57,416 nt of DNA from Deltaproteobacteria bacterium (GCA_020444165.1 JAHLLK010000033.1:1-57416); one strand, 5' to 3'; positions 33,795 through 45,646 are shown, numbered from the stretch's first letter. The notes: a model not told the origin generated them from the sequence alone. Made by a program: numbers and translations.

Positions 33795-34415
33795 CTAGAG
33801 GGCGGTGAGGTGGTAGGATAGGTTGTCCAGCTTCACGGTGAAGTCCACGTTCTCCACTTTGAAGCCTTTGGGCACCTTGATCTGCACCGGGGCGAAGTTG
33901 AGGATGGCCTTGACCGGCACCGAGAGGAACTTGTTGGCGATATCTTGGGCGGTGGAAGCGGGGGTGCAGATCACGCCGATCTCGACTCCGGCGTTCTTGC
34001 AGGCTTCGCGGAGCTGAGTGACGGGGTGGATCAACAGCCCGCTGGCCAGCTTGCGTCCGACCTTCATGGGGTCGGCGTCAAAGGCGGCCACGAAGCGGTA
34101 GCCTTGTTTGGCGAAGTTTTCGTGGGCCACCAGGGCGCAGCCCAGGTTGCCCATGCCCACGATGGCCAGGTTCCAGGATTTGTTGAGGCCCAGGATTTTC
34201 TTGATGTCGAACAGGAGTTCTTTGACGTAGTAGCCGACACCTCGCACGCCGAACTGCCCGAAGTAGGCCAGGTCCTTTCGGATCTGGGCGGGGTTGACTC
34301 CGCACAATTCGGCCAGCCTCTTGCTGGAGACCACCGGTATCTGCTCGTTGACCATCTGTTCCAGGGCCCGGGAATAGATGGATAGACGGGTTATGGTGGC
34401 AGCGGGTATCTTCAT
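33795..34415 (-). CDS. rex: Redox-sensing transcriptional repressor Rex
   Basis: The 206-residue protein has an N-terminal winged-helix domain (MKIPAATITRLSIYSRAL..., SSKRLAELCGVNPAQIRKDLAYFG) and a Rossmann NAD(H) domain with VGMGNLGCAL (GxGxxG). A C-terminal swapped helix follows. Rex senses the NADH/NAD+ ratio and represses anaerobic energy genes until NADH rises. ATG 34415 with AGGA 6 nt upstream was chosen over an in-frame upstream ATG. A good Rex operator lies at 34442-34459, 27 bp upstream, so autoregulation is likely. It follows the atp Fo operon in the same direction but after a terminator. Confidence 0.93.
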   Translation of the reverse strand: MKIPAATITRLSIYSRALEQMVNEQIPVVSSKRLAELCGVNPAQIRKDLAYFGQFGVRGVGYYVKELLFDIKKILGLNKSWNLAIVGMGNLGCALVAHENFAKQGYRFVAAFDADPMKVGRKLASGLLIHPVTQLREACKNAGVEIGVICTPASTAQDIANKFLSVPVKAILNFAPVQIKVPKGFKVENVDFTVKLDNLSYHLTAL

Positions 34416-34441
34416 CGGTTTCCTGTCATGCTGAGCGGCAT

Positions 34442-34459
34442 TTGTGCGCCGTGGCACAT
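34442..34459. promoter_or_regulatory. Candidate Rex operator
   Basis: TTGTGCGCCGTGGCACAT matches the Rex consensus TTGTG-N8-CACAA with one mismatch (final T). It lies between the atpE terminator and the rex start codon, which suggests autoregulation. Confidence 0.6.
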
Positions 34460-34469
34460 GTAAGCACCT

Positions 34470-34502
34470 AAAAAGAGGCCGGGCCCGGGGGGCCCGGCCT
34501 CC
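34470..34502 (-). terminator. Rho-independent terminator after atpE
   Basis: Read leftward, GGCCGGGCC and GGCCCGGCC form a long GC stem around a C/G loop and end in CTCTTTTT. It lies 12 bp past the atpE stop and separates the Fo operon from rex. Confidence 0.85.
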
Positions 34503-34514
34503 GAAATATCTGAC

Positions 34515-34883
34515 CTAGCTCATACCCAGGAGCTTGGCCACGGGAGCGGCCATGGGGTAGGCGTACAGCAGGATCAAGGAGATAACCAGAGCGTAAATAC
34601 ACAGGGACTCAACCATGGCCAGACCGATCAGCATGGTCACGGTGATTTTGCCGGAAGCCTCGGGGTTGCGGGCGGTGCCTTCGACGGCGCCCTTGATGGC
34701 GATGCCCTGGCCCAGGCCGGTACCCACGGCGGCGATGGCGATGCCGAAGCCGGCGGCGGTGACGGTGGCGGAGAACAGTTTGGCCAGCTCGACCGCAGCG
34801 TCGCCCTCAGCGGCCAGGGCCACGGCGGCCAGGCCCAGCACCATGAGGCTGGTCAGCCCGGCGATGATAGAGAACTTTTTCAT
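34515..34883 (-). CDS. atpE: ATP synthase Fo subunit c
   Basis: The 122-residue proteolipid has an N-terminal signal-like extension ([24 protein letters not shown]) ahead of the two-helix hairpin. Helix 1 has GTGLGQG; the polar loop is ARNPEA; helix 2 carries the ion-binding Glu in AMVESLCIY. The Gln in helix 1 and Glu-Ser in helix 2 resemble ligands of sodium-type rings, although proton-driven relatives in this phylum share them. The N-terminal extension is longer than in E. coli. ATG 34883 follows AGGGAG. It is the last gene of the atpZ-I-B-E operon, 120 bp after atpB with a GC hairpin between. The F1 genes are not in this window. Confidence 0.93.
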   Translation of the reverse strand: MKKFSIIAGLTSLMVLGLAAVALAAEGDAAVELAKLFSATVTAAGFGIAIAAVGTGLGQGIAIKGAVEGTARNPEASGKITVTMLIGLAMVESLCIYALVISLILLYAYPMAAPVAKLLGMS

Positions 34884-35003
34884 TTCCTTAACTCCCTCGA
34901 AACTCAACTTGGTTTACGTATGTGCCTTCTTCCTAGGGAAGATTCCAAACTATTGTGGCGGGGGGGCCGCTGGCGGGCGGCCGGTCCCCGGAGCCCCGGG
35001 GGG

Positions 35004-35693
35004 CTAGTGCGCTTCCTCCAGCGAGCCTGCGATGTAGAGCATGGTCAGGAGGCTGAAGATGAAGGCCTGCACGAAGCTGGTGAAGATGGCCAGGAACATC
35101 ATGGGCAGCGGCGCGAAGAACATGCCGGCCAGGAAGAACAGGATGATGAGCACCAGATCCTCACCCATGATGTTGCCGAAGAGACGGAAGGTGAGGCTCA
35201 GGACCCGGGAGATGTGGCCGATGATCTCGATGGGCATGATCAGCGGGGCCATGTAGGGGTTGGGGCCCATGAAGTGTTTCAGGTAGTGGAAGCCGTGCTC
35301 CTTGACGCCTACCACGTGGGTCATGAAGAACACCACGATGGCCATGGACAAGGGAGTGTTGATGTTGCTGGTGGGCGAGAGCATGCCCGGGATGAGGCCG
35401 ATCCAGTTCATGATCAGGATGTAGAAGAACAAGGTGAAGATCAGGGGGAAGTACGGCCGGCCGTGCTCGCCCATGACGTCCACCATGAAGTCCTCGTACC
35501 CGCCGATCAGGATCTCGAAGAAGTTCTGGCCGCCGGAGGGGAGCATCTTCACGGTGCCCACCGCCACTTTGGCCAGGATCATGAGCAGGAGCATGATCAG
35601 CCAGGAGTAGACCACATGGGGGTAGTGATGGGCAAAGGCGCCCAGACCCACCTTATCCAGCAGGAGATTGAGAAGCAAAAGGGGATGTTCCAT
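35004..35693 (-). CDS. atpB: ATP synthase Fo subunit a
   Basis: The 229-residue membrane protein has five to six helices. The essential stator Arg lies in LSLTFRLFGNIMGED, and PLIMPIEIIGHISR is the preceding conserved helix. It forms the ion half-channels facing the c-ring. Start MEHPLLLLNLLL at 35693, 2 bp after the atpI stop. It is somewhat shorter than E. coli subunit a, as is common in this phylum. Confidence 0.93.
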   Translation of the reverse strand: MEHPLLLLNLLLDKVGLGAFAHHYPHVVYSWLIMLLLMILAKVAVGTVKMLPSGGQNFFEILIGGYEDFMVDVMGEHGRPYFPLIFTLFFYILIMNWIGLIPGMLSPTSNINTPLSMAIVVFFMTHVVGVKEHGFHYLKHFMGPNPYMAPLIMPIEIIGHISRVLSLTFRLFGNIMGEDLVLIILFFLAGMFFAPLPMMFLAIFTSFVQAFIFSLLTMLYIAGSLEEAH

Positions 35694-35695
35694 GC

Positions 35696-36106
35696 CTAAT
35701 AGGCCTCCTTGTACATCTTGCGAGCCTGTACGGCCGCCCAAGCCATGATGGTGAAGACCACCACGCTAAGACCCACCAGTAAACCCAAAGGCTCGGCCAC
35801 GCCTTGGCGCACCAGAAGGAGCAGCACCACGGCGGTGATCGCGAACCTCACATAGTATTTGAAAAGCGCCTTGCCCATGACGTGCTTCTGGCCCCGCCGG
35901 AGGAGGAGACGCTTAACGTTTCGCTGCAAAATGCGGAAGTTGATCAGGGCGATGAGGCCGCCGATCATTACGCTGAGGGCCGACTTCCAGGGGGCCAGCA
36001 AAAGAGCCCCGGCCGAAAGCACGGCCAGGGTGATGAGGTTGCCCATCCAGATGCGCTTGAGCGTTTCTACTTCGCTGGGACCCAGCGGGTAGTCTTTTTC
36101 GCTCAA
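35696..36106 (-). CDS. atpI: ATP synthase assembly protein AtpI (UncI)
   Basis: The 136-residue protein has four predicted membrane helices in two hairpins (about 22-60 and 84-125). Basic loops include RNVKRLLLRRGQKH. This matches the pfam03899 ATP_synt_I family, which helps c-ring assembly and ion handling. It sits in the usual place ahead of atpB, 10 bp after atpZ. Confidence 0.82.
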   Translation of the reverse strand: MSEKDYPLGPSEVETLKRIWMGNLITLAVLSAGALLLAPWKSALSVMIGGLIALINFRILQRNVKRLLLRRGQKHVMGKALFKYYVRFAITAVVLLLLVRQGVAEPLGLLVGLSVVVFTIMAWAAVQARKMYKEAY

Positions 36107-36116
36107 ATCTTCCCCC

Positions 36117-36347
36117 TTACAGAAGGTTGGAGCGTTTGAGGATGATGTAGAGGTTACGGAAGCCGGCGATGATACCGAGGATCAAGCCGCCTATAAAACC
36201 CCAAGGCCCGGTATCCCAGGCGCTGTCCATCCATAAGCCCAGGCCCATGCCGATGACCGTGGCCAGAACCATGGCCAGCCCCATGGAGCTGACCTTGGCC
36301 AGAATCATCAATTGATCCCGGGTGCTCTTTTTTATGAATCGGCCCAA
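36117..36347 (-). CDS. atpZ: AtpZ/AtpQ-like Fo accessory membrane protein
   Basis: The 76-residue protein has two membrane helices: MGLAMVLATVIGMGLGLWMD and GFIGGLILGIIAGFRNLYI. This is the AtpZ/AtpQ pattern (pfam09527), which in other bacteria works with AtpI in Mg2+/Ca2+ handling or c-ring assembly. The start is inferred as TTG 36347. GGAGGTGG lies 6-7 nt before it, and the product opens (M)GRFIKKSTRDQL. A longer reading from 36473 adds an Arg/Pro-rich stretch without family character, and an internal ATG at MILAK would remove the basic N-terminus. It is the first gene of the Fo operon. Confidence 0.78.
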   Translation of the reverse strand: MGRFIKKSTRDQLMILAKVSSMGLAMVLATVIGMGLGLWMDSAWDTGPWGFIGGLILGIIAGFRNLYIILKRSNLL

Positions 36348-36555
36348 CGGGTGCCACCTCCGCGGGCGCCGGCGTCGGGCCGGGCGCGTGCAACGCGGGC
36401 AATGATTCGACCCCGGACTCCACCTTTCCTGGCGGGCCGGGACGTCCTGATCCGGGCCAGGCTTGCGAAACATTGCGCAAAGGCACCGAATCTAGCTAAC
36501 ATGACCAGACCGGGGAGTCAACTTTATTTTTTCAGGACCGACGTTTCCGGGAGGA

Positions 36556-36579
36556 CCCCGGCGGCCGCGGCCGCCGGGG
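36556..36579. other. 24-bp perfect GC palindrome after hemL
   Basis: A fully self-complementary 24-bp sequence beginning CCCCGGCGGCCG lies 11 bp past the leftward hemL stop. It has no T-run on the hemL side; on the other side AACCCTTTGTTT follows. It is a strong hairpin of uncertain role. Confidence 0.45.
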
Positions 36580-36589
36580 AACCCTTTGT

Positions 36590-37862
<1,273 letters not shown>

Positions 37863-37873
<11 letters not shown>

Positions 37874-38363
37874 GTATCTCACCCTCCGCATCGAAATACC
37901 GCATGGAGGTCTTTTTCAGCTCCTCCAAAGAGAACAACAACTCATGCTCCGGCTGACCCACGGCCGCGGCCATGTCCTCCACCAAGCGGCGGCATTCCTC
38001 CTCGCTGGTGCCGTGGACCATACTGAAAAGATTGTAAGGAAAATCGCGGCATGGCTTGCGCCAGTAACAATGGCTCACGCGCCGGAAGGTGGAAAGTTTC
38101 TCCCCCACCTCGTGAGCCGCCTCATCGGGCACCCGCCAGGCCACCATCACGTTGGAGGCGAACCCGGACTTCTGGTGCCGGAGCGTGGCCCCGAAGCGGC
38201 GCATGACTCTGGTCTCGGCCAGGCGGCGGAGCCGCGCCACCACCTCGCCTTCACTCAAGCCCAACTCCTCGGCCAGGGGCAGGAAAGGCCGGGGCGTCAG
38301 GGGCAGATCGCCCTGCAAATGGGCGATTATTCGCTTATCTATGTGATCTAGTTGCAAAGCCAC
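37863..38363 (-). CDS. ahbB: Siroheme decarboxylase subunit (AhbB/NirL type, Lrp/AsnC-like fold)
   Basis: The 166-residue protein has an N-terminal winged-helix segment ([15 protein letters not shown]...) and a RAM-like domain. Conserved stretches are [24 protein letters not shown], in two parts, and [23 protein letters not shown]. This is the pattern of siroheme decarboxylases, which convert siroheme to 12,18-didecarboxysiroheme in the alternative heme pathway of sulfate reducers and archaea, or in heme d1 synthesis. The enzyme normally works as a heterodimer; only one subunit is here. AhbA versus AhbB is assigned tentatively. The start codon appears to be GTG 38363 with a close GAGG, or TTG three codons on. 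Confidence 0.8.
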
Positions 38364-38610
38364 CTCGCGGAAAAACGATTCTAGGTCCCGGTGGAAGGGA
38401 TGTCAAGAACACTCGGGCCGGCTTGACCCGCACCCTGGTGGTGATATAACAACAGGAAAAAACGGCGACCCTTTCCGGCATTGTAACGGCAGGCGGGGCC
38501 TTTTGCCAGAAAAGGCGGCGCCCTTGCCGCCCCTTTCCGGGCGCGGCGCCACCAACGCCCCGCCCGCCCGGCGATCGCGCGACCCGCCCCACCGCGCCCC
38601 GAGGAGGCCC

Positions 38611-39402
38611 ATGCAGACCCTGAAACCCCTGTTCGACCCCCGCCAAACCGGCCGCCCGCTCCGGCTCGCCGCCTTCCTATCCGGCAGCGGCAGCAACGTG
38701 GTGCAGATCCTGGAGCGCGGCTCCGAGCTTTACAAGGTGGTGTTTCTGTTCAGCGACCGCACCGACGGCAAGTGCCGGGGCCAGGAGATCGCCCACCGCT
38801 TCGGCCTGCCCTATTTTGGCTATGACGTGCGCCGCTTCCACCAGCTCCGGAACCTGCCCCGCACCGTGGCCACCCCCCGGGGCCTGGCCGCCCGGCGGGA
38901 ATTCGATCAGGTGGCCCAGCACTTGGTGGCGGCGTTTTCCATCGACCTCATCGCCCTGGGCGGCTACATGAGCTTTTTGACCCTGCCCGGCGCGGTGAAC
39001 GTGCACCCGGCCGACCTCTCCCGGCAGGAGGCCGACGGCCGCCGCCGCTTCGTGGGCGACGACGCGGTGTACGACGCCATCGCGGCCGGCCAGAGCGAAC
39101 TGCGCTCCTCCACCCTCTACACCGACCTCGGCGTGGACTCCGGCCCCCTGCTCATGGTCTCCGACCCCCTGCCCGTGGAACTGCCCGCCCCCCTGGCGGA
39201 GCTCCTGGCCGACCCCGCCCGGCTCCGCCAGGTGGCCGACGCGCACCAGGAGCGGCTCAAGGAGGCCGGCGACTGGGTCATCCTGCCCCTCACCATTGAA
39301 CTCATCGCCAGCGGCCGCCTGGCCCTGGACGCCGCCGGCGTGGTCCACCTGGACGGCCGGCCCTTCCCCGGCGGCGTCCGCCCCGCCGACCTGGCCGGCT
39401 GA
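38611..39402 (+). CDS. Formyltransferase-domain protein (PurN-like)
   Basis: The 263-residue cytosolic protein has the PurN/Fmt fold: LAAFLSGSGSNVVQIL at the N-terminus, FSIDLIALGGYMSFL in the middle, then VNVHPADLS and DLGVDSGPLLM. The catalytic Asn, His and Asp of GAR transformylase are therefore all present. Insertions around 100-120 (RNLPRTVATPRGLAARR) and the changed loop after NVHPADL set it apart from true PurN, so another acceptor is likely. ATG 38611 follows GAGGAGG. It lies 8 bp upstream of tadA in the same direction, with markedly more C-rich codon use than the neighbours. Confidence 0.7.
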   Translation: MQTLKPLFDPRQTGRPLRLAAFLSGSGSNVVQILERGSELYKVVFLFSDRTDGKCRGQEIAHRFGLPYFGYDVRRFHQLRNLPRTVATPRGLAARREFDQVAQHLVAAFSIDLIALGGYMSFLTLPGAVNVHPADLSRQEADGRRRFVGDDAVYDAIAAGQSELRSSTLYTDLGVDSGPLLMVSDPLPVELPAPLAELLADPARLRQVADAHQERLKEAGDWVILPLTIELIASGRLALDAAGVVHLDGRPFPGGVRPADLAG

Positions 39403-39410
39403 GCCGCCCC

Positions 39411-40016
39411 ATGGCCACCCCCCCGCCGGCCCCGGAGACCCCGGACCACGCCCCGGACGCTCCGCCTGACGCGCCGGAGCAAGCCCCGGCCCCCGGCCCC
39501 GACTCCGCCCAGGCTCATGGCTTGGCCCACGTCCCCGGCCTGGACCCCGCGCCGGACCCCGTGGCCGCGGCCGACCAGCGCTTCATGACTCTGGCCCTGG
39601 CCCTGGCCCGCCGCGCCGCCCGCCGCGGCGAAGTGCCCATCGGCGCCGTGCTGGTGGACCCCGCCGGCCGCGTCCTGGCCGCCGAACACAACCAGACCAT
39701 CACCCTCTGCGACCCCACCGCCCACGCCGAAATGCTGGCCCTCCGCCAGGGCGCCGCCGCGCTCGGCAACTACCGCCTCACCGGCACCACCCTCTACGTC
39801 AGCCTGGAACCCTGCCCCATGTGCGCCGGAGCCCTGGTCTGGGCCCGCGTCGCCCGCCTGGTCTACGCCGCCCCCGACCCCCGCTCCGGCGCCCTGGGCT
39901 CCGCCCTGGACCTGAACGCCGCCAGCACCCTCAACCACCACCCCCAAATCACGGGAGGCGTCCTCGCCGACCAAGCCGCCGCCATCCTCAAAAACTTCTT
40001 CGCCGCCCGCCGCTGA
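39411..40016 (+). CDS. tadA: tRNA-specific adenosine deaminase
   Basis: The protein has 201 residues. After a Pro/Ala-rich N-terminal extension of about 58 residues comes a standard zinc deaminase. It has EVPIGAVLVD, PTAHAEMLALR (HAE catalytic motif) and EPCPMCAGAL (PCxxC zinc ligands). TadA converts A34 to inosine in tRNA-Arg(ACG). The extension is unusual and the true start could be an internal Met (MTLALALARR, 39585), but no better ribosome site was found. The other zinc deaminase families (cytidine, guanine) are less likely given the spacing. It forms a two-gene unit with the formyltransferase-like gene. Confidence 0.85.
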   Translation: MATPPPAPETPDHAPDAPPDAPEQAPAPGPDSAQAHGLAHVPGLDPAPDPVAAADQRFMTLALALARRAARRGEVPIGAVLVDPAGRVLAAEHNQTITLCDPTAHAEMLALRQGAAALGNYRLTGTTLYVSLEPCPMCAGALVWARVARLVYAAPDPRSGALGSALDLNAASTLNHHPQITGGVLADQAAAILKNFFAARR

Positions 40017-40028
40017 TCTCAGGGCCTT

Positions 40029-40212
40029 TTCGGAGAAGCGGGAAGATGTGGGAGGAACCCCTTTTTTTGGGAAAAAAGGGTTTCCCCCCCACACCCCCTT
40101 CCCAAAAAAACATCATAGTTTTAGTTGGTTAGAGTAACGGCCATCTTCAAACCGTAATTTCTGCCGAAACCAGGAAATGCCTGAAAACAGCCATCGCGCG
40201 AATACTTCGCCA
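40029..40212. repeat. Dispersed palindromic element, copy D
   Basis: An imperfect palindrome GTGGGAGGAACCCC-T7 / A6-GGGTTTCCCCCCCAC lies within the flanks TTCGGAGAAGCGGGAAGA and CCCAAAAAAACATCATAGTT. The second module AACAGCCATCGCGCGAATAC is at about 40186-40205. It fills the gap between tadA and tRNA-Ser and ends 10 bp before the tRNA promoter. Confidence 0.78.
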
Positions 40213-40221
40213 GACCCCCAG

Positions 40222-40250
40222 GCGACAAAACCAAATTTTCTTGCTAAAAT
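40222..40250 (+). promoter_or_regulatory. Probable promoter of tRNA-Ser
   Basis: GCGACA (40222-40227), a 17-bp spacer and TAAAAT (40245-40250) lie 13 bp before the tRNA 5' end. Confidence 0.5.
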
Positions 40251-40263
40251 TCACCCGCTTCGC

Positions 40264-40359
40264 GGAGAGGTACCGAAGTCCGGTCGTAACGGGCCCGACT
40301 CGAAATCGGGTTAGCGGCTAATCACCGCTACGTGGGTTCGAATCCCACCCTCTCCGCCA
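40264..40359 (+). tRNA. tRNA-Ser (anticodon CGA)
   Basis: 96 nt with encoded CCA. The acceptor stem is GGAGAGG/CCTCTCC with discriminator G. The anticodon arm is CCCGA, loop CTCGAAA, TCGGG, giving anticodon CGA (reads UCG). The variable arm is long, as expected for class II tRNA-Ser. The T arm is GTGGG TTCGAAT CCCAC. Confidence 0.97.
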
Positions 40360-40402
40360 TTTTTTTGCCCAGAGTTTGGGGGGGAGTTTTGTAAGAAGAA
40401 GA

Positions 40403-40457
40403 ATGTGGTGGAAACCCTTTCCTTTTGAAGCCAAAAGGAAAGGGTTCCCCCCCCCTT
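40403..40457. repeat. Palindromic element, divergent copy E, after tRNA-Ser
   Basis: GGAAACCCTTTCCTTTT and AAAAGGAAAGGGTTCC form long arms around GAAGCC. The preceding AATGTGGTGG and following C-run and CCTTCC resemble copies A-D. It may also terminate the tRNA transcript. The rest of the gap to 40580 shows no gene. Confidence 0.55.
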
Positions 40458-40579
40458 CCTAAAGTAAAAGCGTATAAATTTAGGTGGTTGTGCTTTGGTG
40501 CGGCGCGGCGTGGGGGCCGGGCGGGGGGCTGGCATGCCCTTGTATCGGGCTGGTGGGAATTTGTGCGGAGGGCGGTGGA

Positions 40580-40622
40580 GAAAACGGCGGCAAGGCCATG
40601 CAGCAGGGCCTTGCCGCCGTTG
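40580..40622 (-). terminator. Rho-independent terminator of the CBS-ACT gene
   Basis: Read leftward, AACGGCGGCAAGGCC pairs with GGCCTTGCCGCCGTT around a 9-nt loop, followed by TTTTC. It lies 63 bp past the stop codon. Confidence 0.85.
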
Positions 40623-40684
40623 TAGTGCTCTGGGGATGGACCGCGGCGGGGCCTGGGTCAGTTCAACCCGGGCCTGCCAGCGGC

Positions 40685-41353
40685 CTATATATCATCCAGC
40701 TGGTCGCGGGCCACGTTGATCAGGGTGAACTCCCGCTCCAACTCGGCGGTCAGGCCATCCTGCTTTTCCTTGGGCAGGTCCGCGATGCGGAAATACACGT
40801 TGCGGCAGCCCTCCGGCGCGGTTTCGTAAGAGGTGAGGATGCTCACCATCTGCCCGCCGTGCTTGCGGATGATGTCCGCCACCTCCTTGATGGAGCCGGG
40901 CCGGTCCTCCAACACAAACGCGTACTGCGTGCCGCCCCGGTAAATGCCGGTGATGGTGGTCAACACCCGGAACACGTCGCCCTGGCTGATGATGCCCACC
41001 ACTTGGCCGTCTTCCAACACCGGCAGACCGGTGACCTTGTGCTCCAACATGATCACCGCGGCCTTCTCCACCGTGTCCTCGGGCTTGATGGTGAGGACCT
41101 TGCGGCTCATGATGTCCTTGATCTTCAGCTCGCTCAAGAGGTAATAAAGCTCGTGCACGTCCAGGGTGGTGGCTTTGCTGGGACTGGCCTCCTTGAGGTC
41201 CCGGTCGCTGACGATGCCCACCAATCCGCCCTTCTCATTCACCACCGGTAGGCGGCGGACGTTGTTTTCCTTCATGATTTGCGAGGCTTTCATCACCGAG
41301 GTGTCGGGGCCGACGGTGATGGGGTCGGTGGTCATCCAGTCCTTAACCAGCAT
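40685..41353 (-). CDS. CBS-pair and ACT-domain protein (AcuB-like)
   Basis: The 222-residue cytosolic protein has two CBS motifs. The first is MLVKDWMTTDPITVGPDTSV...NNVRRLPVV and the second is IKDIMSRKVLTIKPEDTVEKA...HKVTGLPVLE. A C-terminal ACT-like domain (QYAFVLEDRPGSIKEVADII) follows from about 147. CBS pairs bind adenosine nucleotides and ACT domains amino acids, so it is probably a ligand-responsive regulator of an unknown partner. ATG 41353 has GAGGAG 7 nt upstream; the long in-frame extension upstream is not coding. It is divergent from the helicase gene. Confidence 0.82.
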   Translation of the reverse strand: MLVKDWMTTDPITVGPDTSVMKASQIMKENNVRRLPVVNEKGGLVGIVSDRDLKEASPSKATTLDVHELYYLLSELKIKDIMSRKVLTIKPEDTVEKAAVIMLEHKVTGLPVLEDGQVVGIISQGDVFRVLTTITGIYRGGTQYAFVLEDRPGSIKEVADIIRKHGGQMVSILTSYETAPEGCRNVYFRIADLPKEKQDGLTAELEREFTLINVARDQLDDI

Positions 41354-41601
41354 GGGATACTCCTCATAAGGAAGAAAAAACAGGCCCGAAAAGTCGGGGA
41401 AACCGCCGCCGAAATCACCTCGCCCCCGGAAGCCACACGCCACCGGTCCGCCCCCCACCGCGGTATCGCAGGGGCACGCTCGGCTCCGTCTGGGGACCGT
41501 GTACGGTCGCGGGAGCGCTTGTGGGGGACGCTCCCCCAAGATAAAATCGAAAACGCGCCCGTTGTCAAGCGTTTTCCGAGACCCTTCAGTGAGCTAACCG
41601 C

Positions 41602-43545
<1,944 letters not shown>

Positions 43546-43826
43546 AAGCCTGGCGGGGTGGTTGATGTTATAGGTAAAAATAATGAGGTGTTATTCCCTG
43601 CCGTGCGTCGCTGTCCGCGTCATGTGTCACATTTGTAGTCACATTTTTTTAAAAACCCCCCTGAAATGCTATGATAATATGTACCGGCGAATTTTCGCGC
43701 CGCCGGTAGTCTCCGGTCCTTGGCTTTTGGTCCCTGCCCCAGGTCCCCGCCTCCGTTAAAGGCGCTGCCGGCGCCGCGCGTCCTGCCCATCAACTGTGCC
43801 CTGTTTCATCTTCGAGGTGCTTCTTC
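43546..43826. other. Upstream region of the chemoreceptor gene
   Basis: About 280 bp without a gene. GTCACATTT occurs twice, 13 bp apart (about 43626 and 43639), just before a T-run and A-run. A TGATAAT box (about 43672-43678) could be a -10. A sigma-28-like reading (TAAA...GATAA) is possible but the spacing is off. Confidence 0.35.
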
Positions 43827-45596
43827 ATGAATAATCTGAAATTGAGTGCAAAGTTGGGCTTGGCTTTCGGGATCCTGCTCTTGCTCCTGGTGGGCCTGGC
43901 CGGGGGGTATGAATATTTGATGAGCCTCACCCACGCCCGCTACCGGGCCATGGAGGAGGTGGAAAGCGGTATCGCCGACCGCGCGGGCCGGGTTATGGTG
44001 GCCATGCTGCAAGCCCGGCGTAATGAAAAGGATTTTCTCTTGCGCCGCGACTCCAAGTACCTGGGCCAATGCCAGGGCACCTGCCAGGAGGTGGCCGCCG
44101 ATTGCTCGGCCATCGAGCAATTGGCCACCCGCGGGGGCCATGGCCAGATCGCGGAGTTGGCCCGGACCATCCAGGGGGATCAGGCGGCCTACCTTGCCGC
44201 CTTCACGCAGGTGGTGCAGGCTTGGCGGAAAAAGGGCCTCAACGAAAAGGAGGGCTTGCAGGGAAACTTCCGCCGGGCGGCCCATGAGCTGGAGGCCAGC
44301 CTGGGCTCCGCGAACCTGGCCGGCGGCCAAGTGCTGCTGCTCACCATCCGCCGCCACGAGAAGGACTACCTTTTGCGCGGGGATCCCAAATATAAGGCGG
44401 CCCTGCACCAGACCGTGGGCCAGCTCCGGCAGGCCGTGGCCGACGCCCCCCTGGCCGGGCAAATGCGCCAGACGCTGTTGGCCAGCCTGGGGGACTACGA
44501 AAAGAGCTTTGACGCCCTGGCGGCCCAGGACGCGGAGCTCGCCGGGCTGGAGGGGCGCATGCGGGAGGCGGTGCACCAAGTGGAGCCGGCGGCCGGCCGG
44601 ATCATGGAGCTGGGCCGCCAGGCCCTGGAGCAACGCACTGCCGAAGTGGAGGACCTGGCCGACCGGGCCACTTGGTTCTCCCTGGCGGGGCTGGCCGGGG
44701 CCCTCTTCTTGGGGGCGGGGCTGGCCTTTTTCCTCACCCGCTCCCTGGCCCGCCCCATCAAGGAGGTGGCCGACACCCTGGGCCTGGCCTCCCGCCAGGT
44801 GGGCCTGGCGGCCGGTGAGGTGGCCTCGGCCGGCCAATCCCTGGCCCAGGGGGCGGCCGAGCAGGCGGCCTCGGTGGAGGAGACCTCGGCCTCTTTGGAG
44901 GAACTGGCGGCCATGACCCGGCGGAACGCGGAGCATGCCCAGGAGGCCGACCGGCTGATGCACGAGGCGGGGGAGGTGGTGCGCGAGGCCGGGCAATCCC
45001 TGCAACAGGTCAGGGCGGCCATGGACGCCCTGAACCAGGCCGGTAAGGAAACCCAGCGGATCATCAAGAGCATCGACGAGATTGCCTTTCAGACCAATCT
45101 TCTGGCCCTGAACGCCGCGGTGGAGGCGGCCCGGGCCGGGGAGGCCGGAGCCGGCTTTGCGGTGGTGGCCGAGGAAGTGCGGAACCTGGCTCTCCGGGCG
45201 GCCGAGGCGGCCCACACCACCGCCGGGCTTTTGGAGGACAACGGGCGCAGCCTCACCACGGGCGCCCGTATCGTGGCGACGACCGCGGAGGTTTTCGGCA
45301 AGTTGGAGAGCAGCACGGGCCGGGTGGGCGGCCTGGTGGCCGAGATCGCCGGGGCCTCCCGGGAGCAGTCCCAAGGCATCGAGCAGATCAGCCGGGCCGC
45401 CTCGCTGATGGACAAGGCCACCCAGGGGGTGGCGGCCAATGCCGAGGAGTCGGCGGCCGCTTCGGAGGAGCTGTCGTCCCAGGCCGAGGAGATGGGGCAC
45501 CTGGTGCTGCGGTTGGCCCGGGTGGTGGAGGGCGGCGGGGGGCCCAACGGCCGGCGGGCGGCCCAGGCGCCGGAGGGTTTGCTCCCGGCGGAGTAA
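43827..45596 (+). CDS. Methyl-accepting chemotaxis protein with HBM-type sensor domain
   Basis: The 589-residue receptor has TM1 (about 8-27) and a periplasmic all-helical region (about 30-280). This region has two copies of an R-x-E-KD-[FY]-LLR motif ([15 protein letters not shown] and [15 protein letters not shown]), the mark of helical bimodular sensors. TM2 (about 284-306) and a short HAMP-like segment follow. The cytoplasmic signalling hairpin has its tip at [23 protein letters not shown] receptors typically bind organic acids such as TCA intermediates. The hairpin has no clear C-terminal CheR-docking pentapeptide. ATG 43827 gives [12 protein letters not shown]. Ligand unknown. Confidence 0.88.
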   Translation: MNNLKLSAKLGLAFGILLLLLVGLAGGYEYLMSLTHARYRAMEEVESGIADRAGRVMVAMLQARRNEKDFLLRRDSKYLGQCQGTCQEVAADCSAIEQLATRGGHGQIAELARTIQGDQAAYLAAFTQVVQAWRKKGLNEKEGLQGNFRRAAHELEASLGSANLAGGQVLLLTIRRHEKDYLLRGDPKYKAALHQTVGQLRQAVADAPLAGQMRQTLLASLGDYEKSFDALAAQDAELAGLEGRMREAVHQVEPAAGRIMELGRQALEQRTAEVEDLADRATWFSLAGLAGALFLGAGLAFFLTRSLARPIKEVADTLGLASRQVGLAAGEVASAGQSLAQGAAEQAASVEETSASLEELAAMTRRNAEHAQEADRLMHEAGEVVREAGQSLQQVRAAMDALNQAGKETQRIIKSIDEIAFQTNLLALNAAVEAARAGEAGAGFAVVAEEVRNLALRAAEAAHTTAGLLEDNGRSLTTGARIVATTAEVFGKLESSTGRVGGLVAEIAGASREQSQGIEQISRAASLMDKATQGVAANAEESAAASEELSSQAEEMGHLVLRLARVVEGGGGPNGRRAAQAPEGLLPAE

Positions 45597-45646
45597 CGGC
45601 CGCGGGAAGCCCAGGGGGAGCCGCCGCGCCTGCCGGCTGGGGAAGC

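Noticed and set aside
40460..40580. Small genes in the gap after tRNA-Ser
   Set aside because: Open frames here are short, Gly/Trp-rich and run into the terminator of the CBS-ACT gene.
43640..43680. Sigma-28 flagellar promoter for the chemoreceptor
   Set aside because: A TAAA and a GATAA are present but the spacing and GCC element do not fit the consensus.
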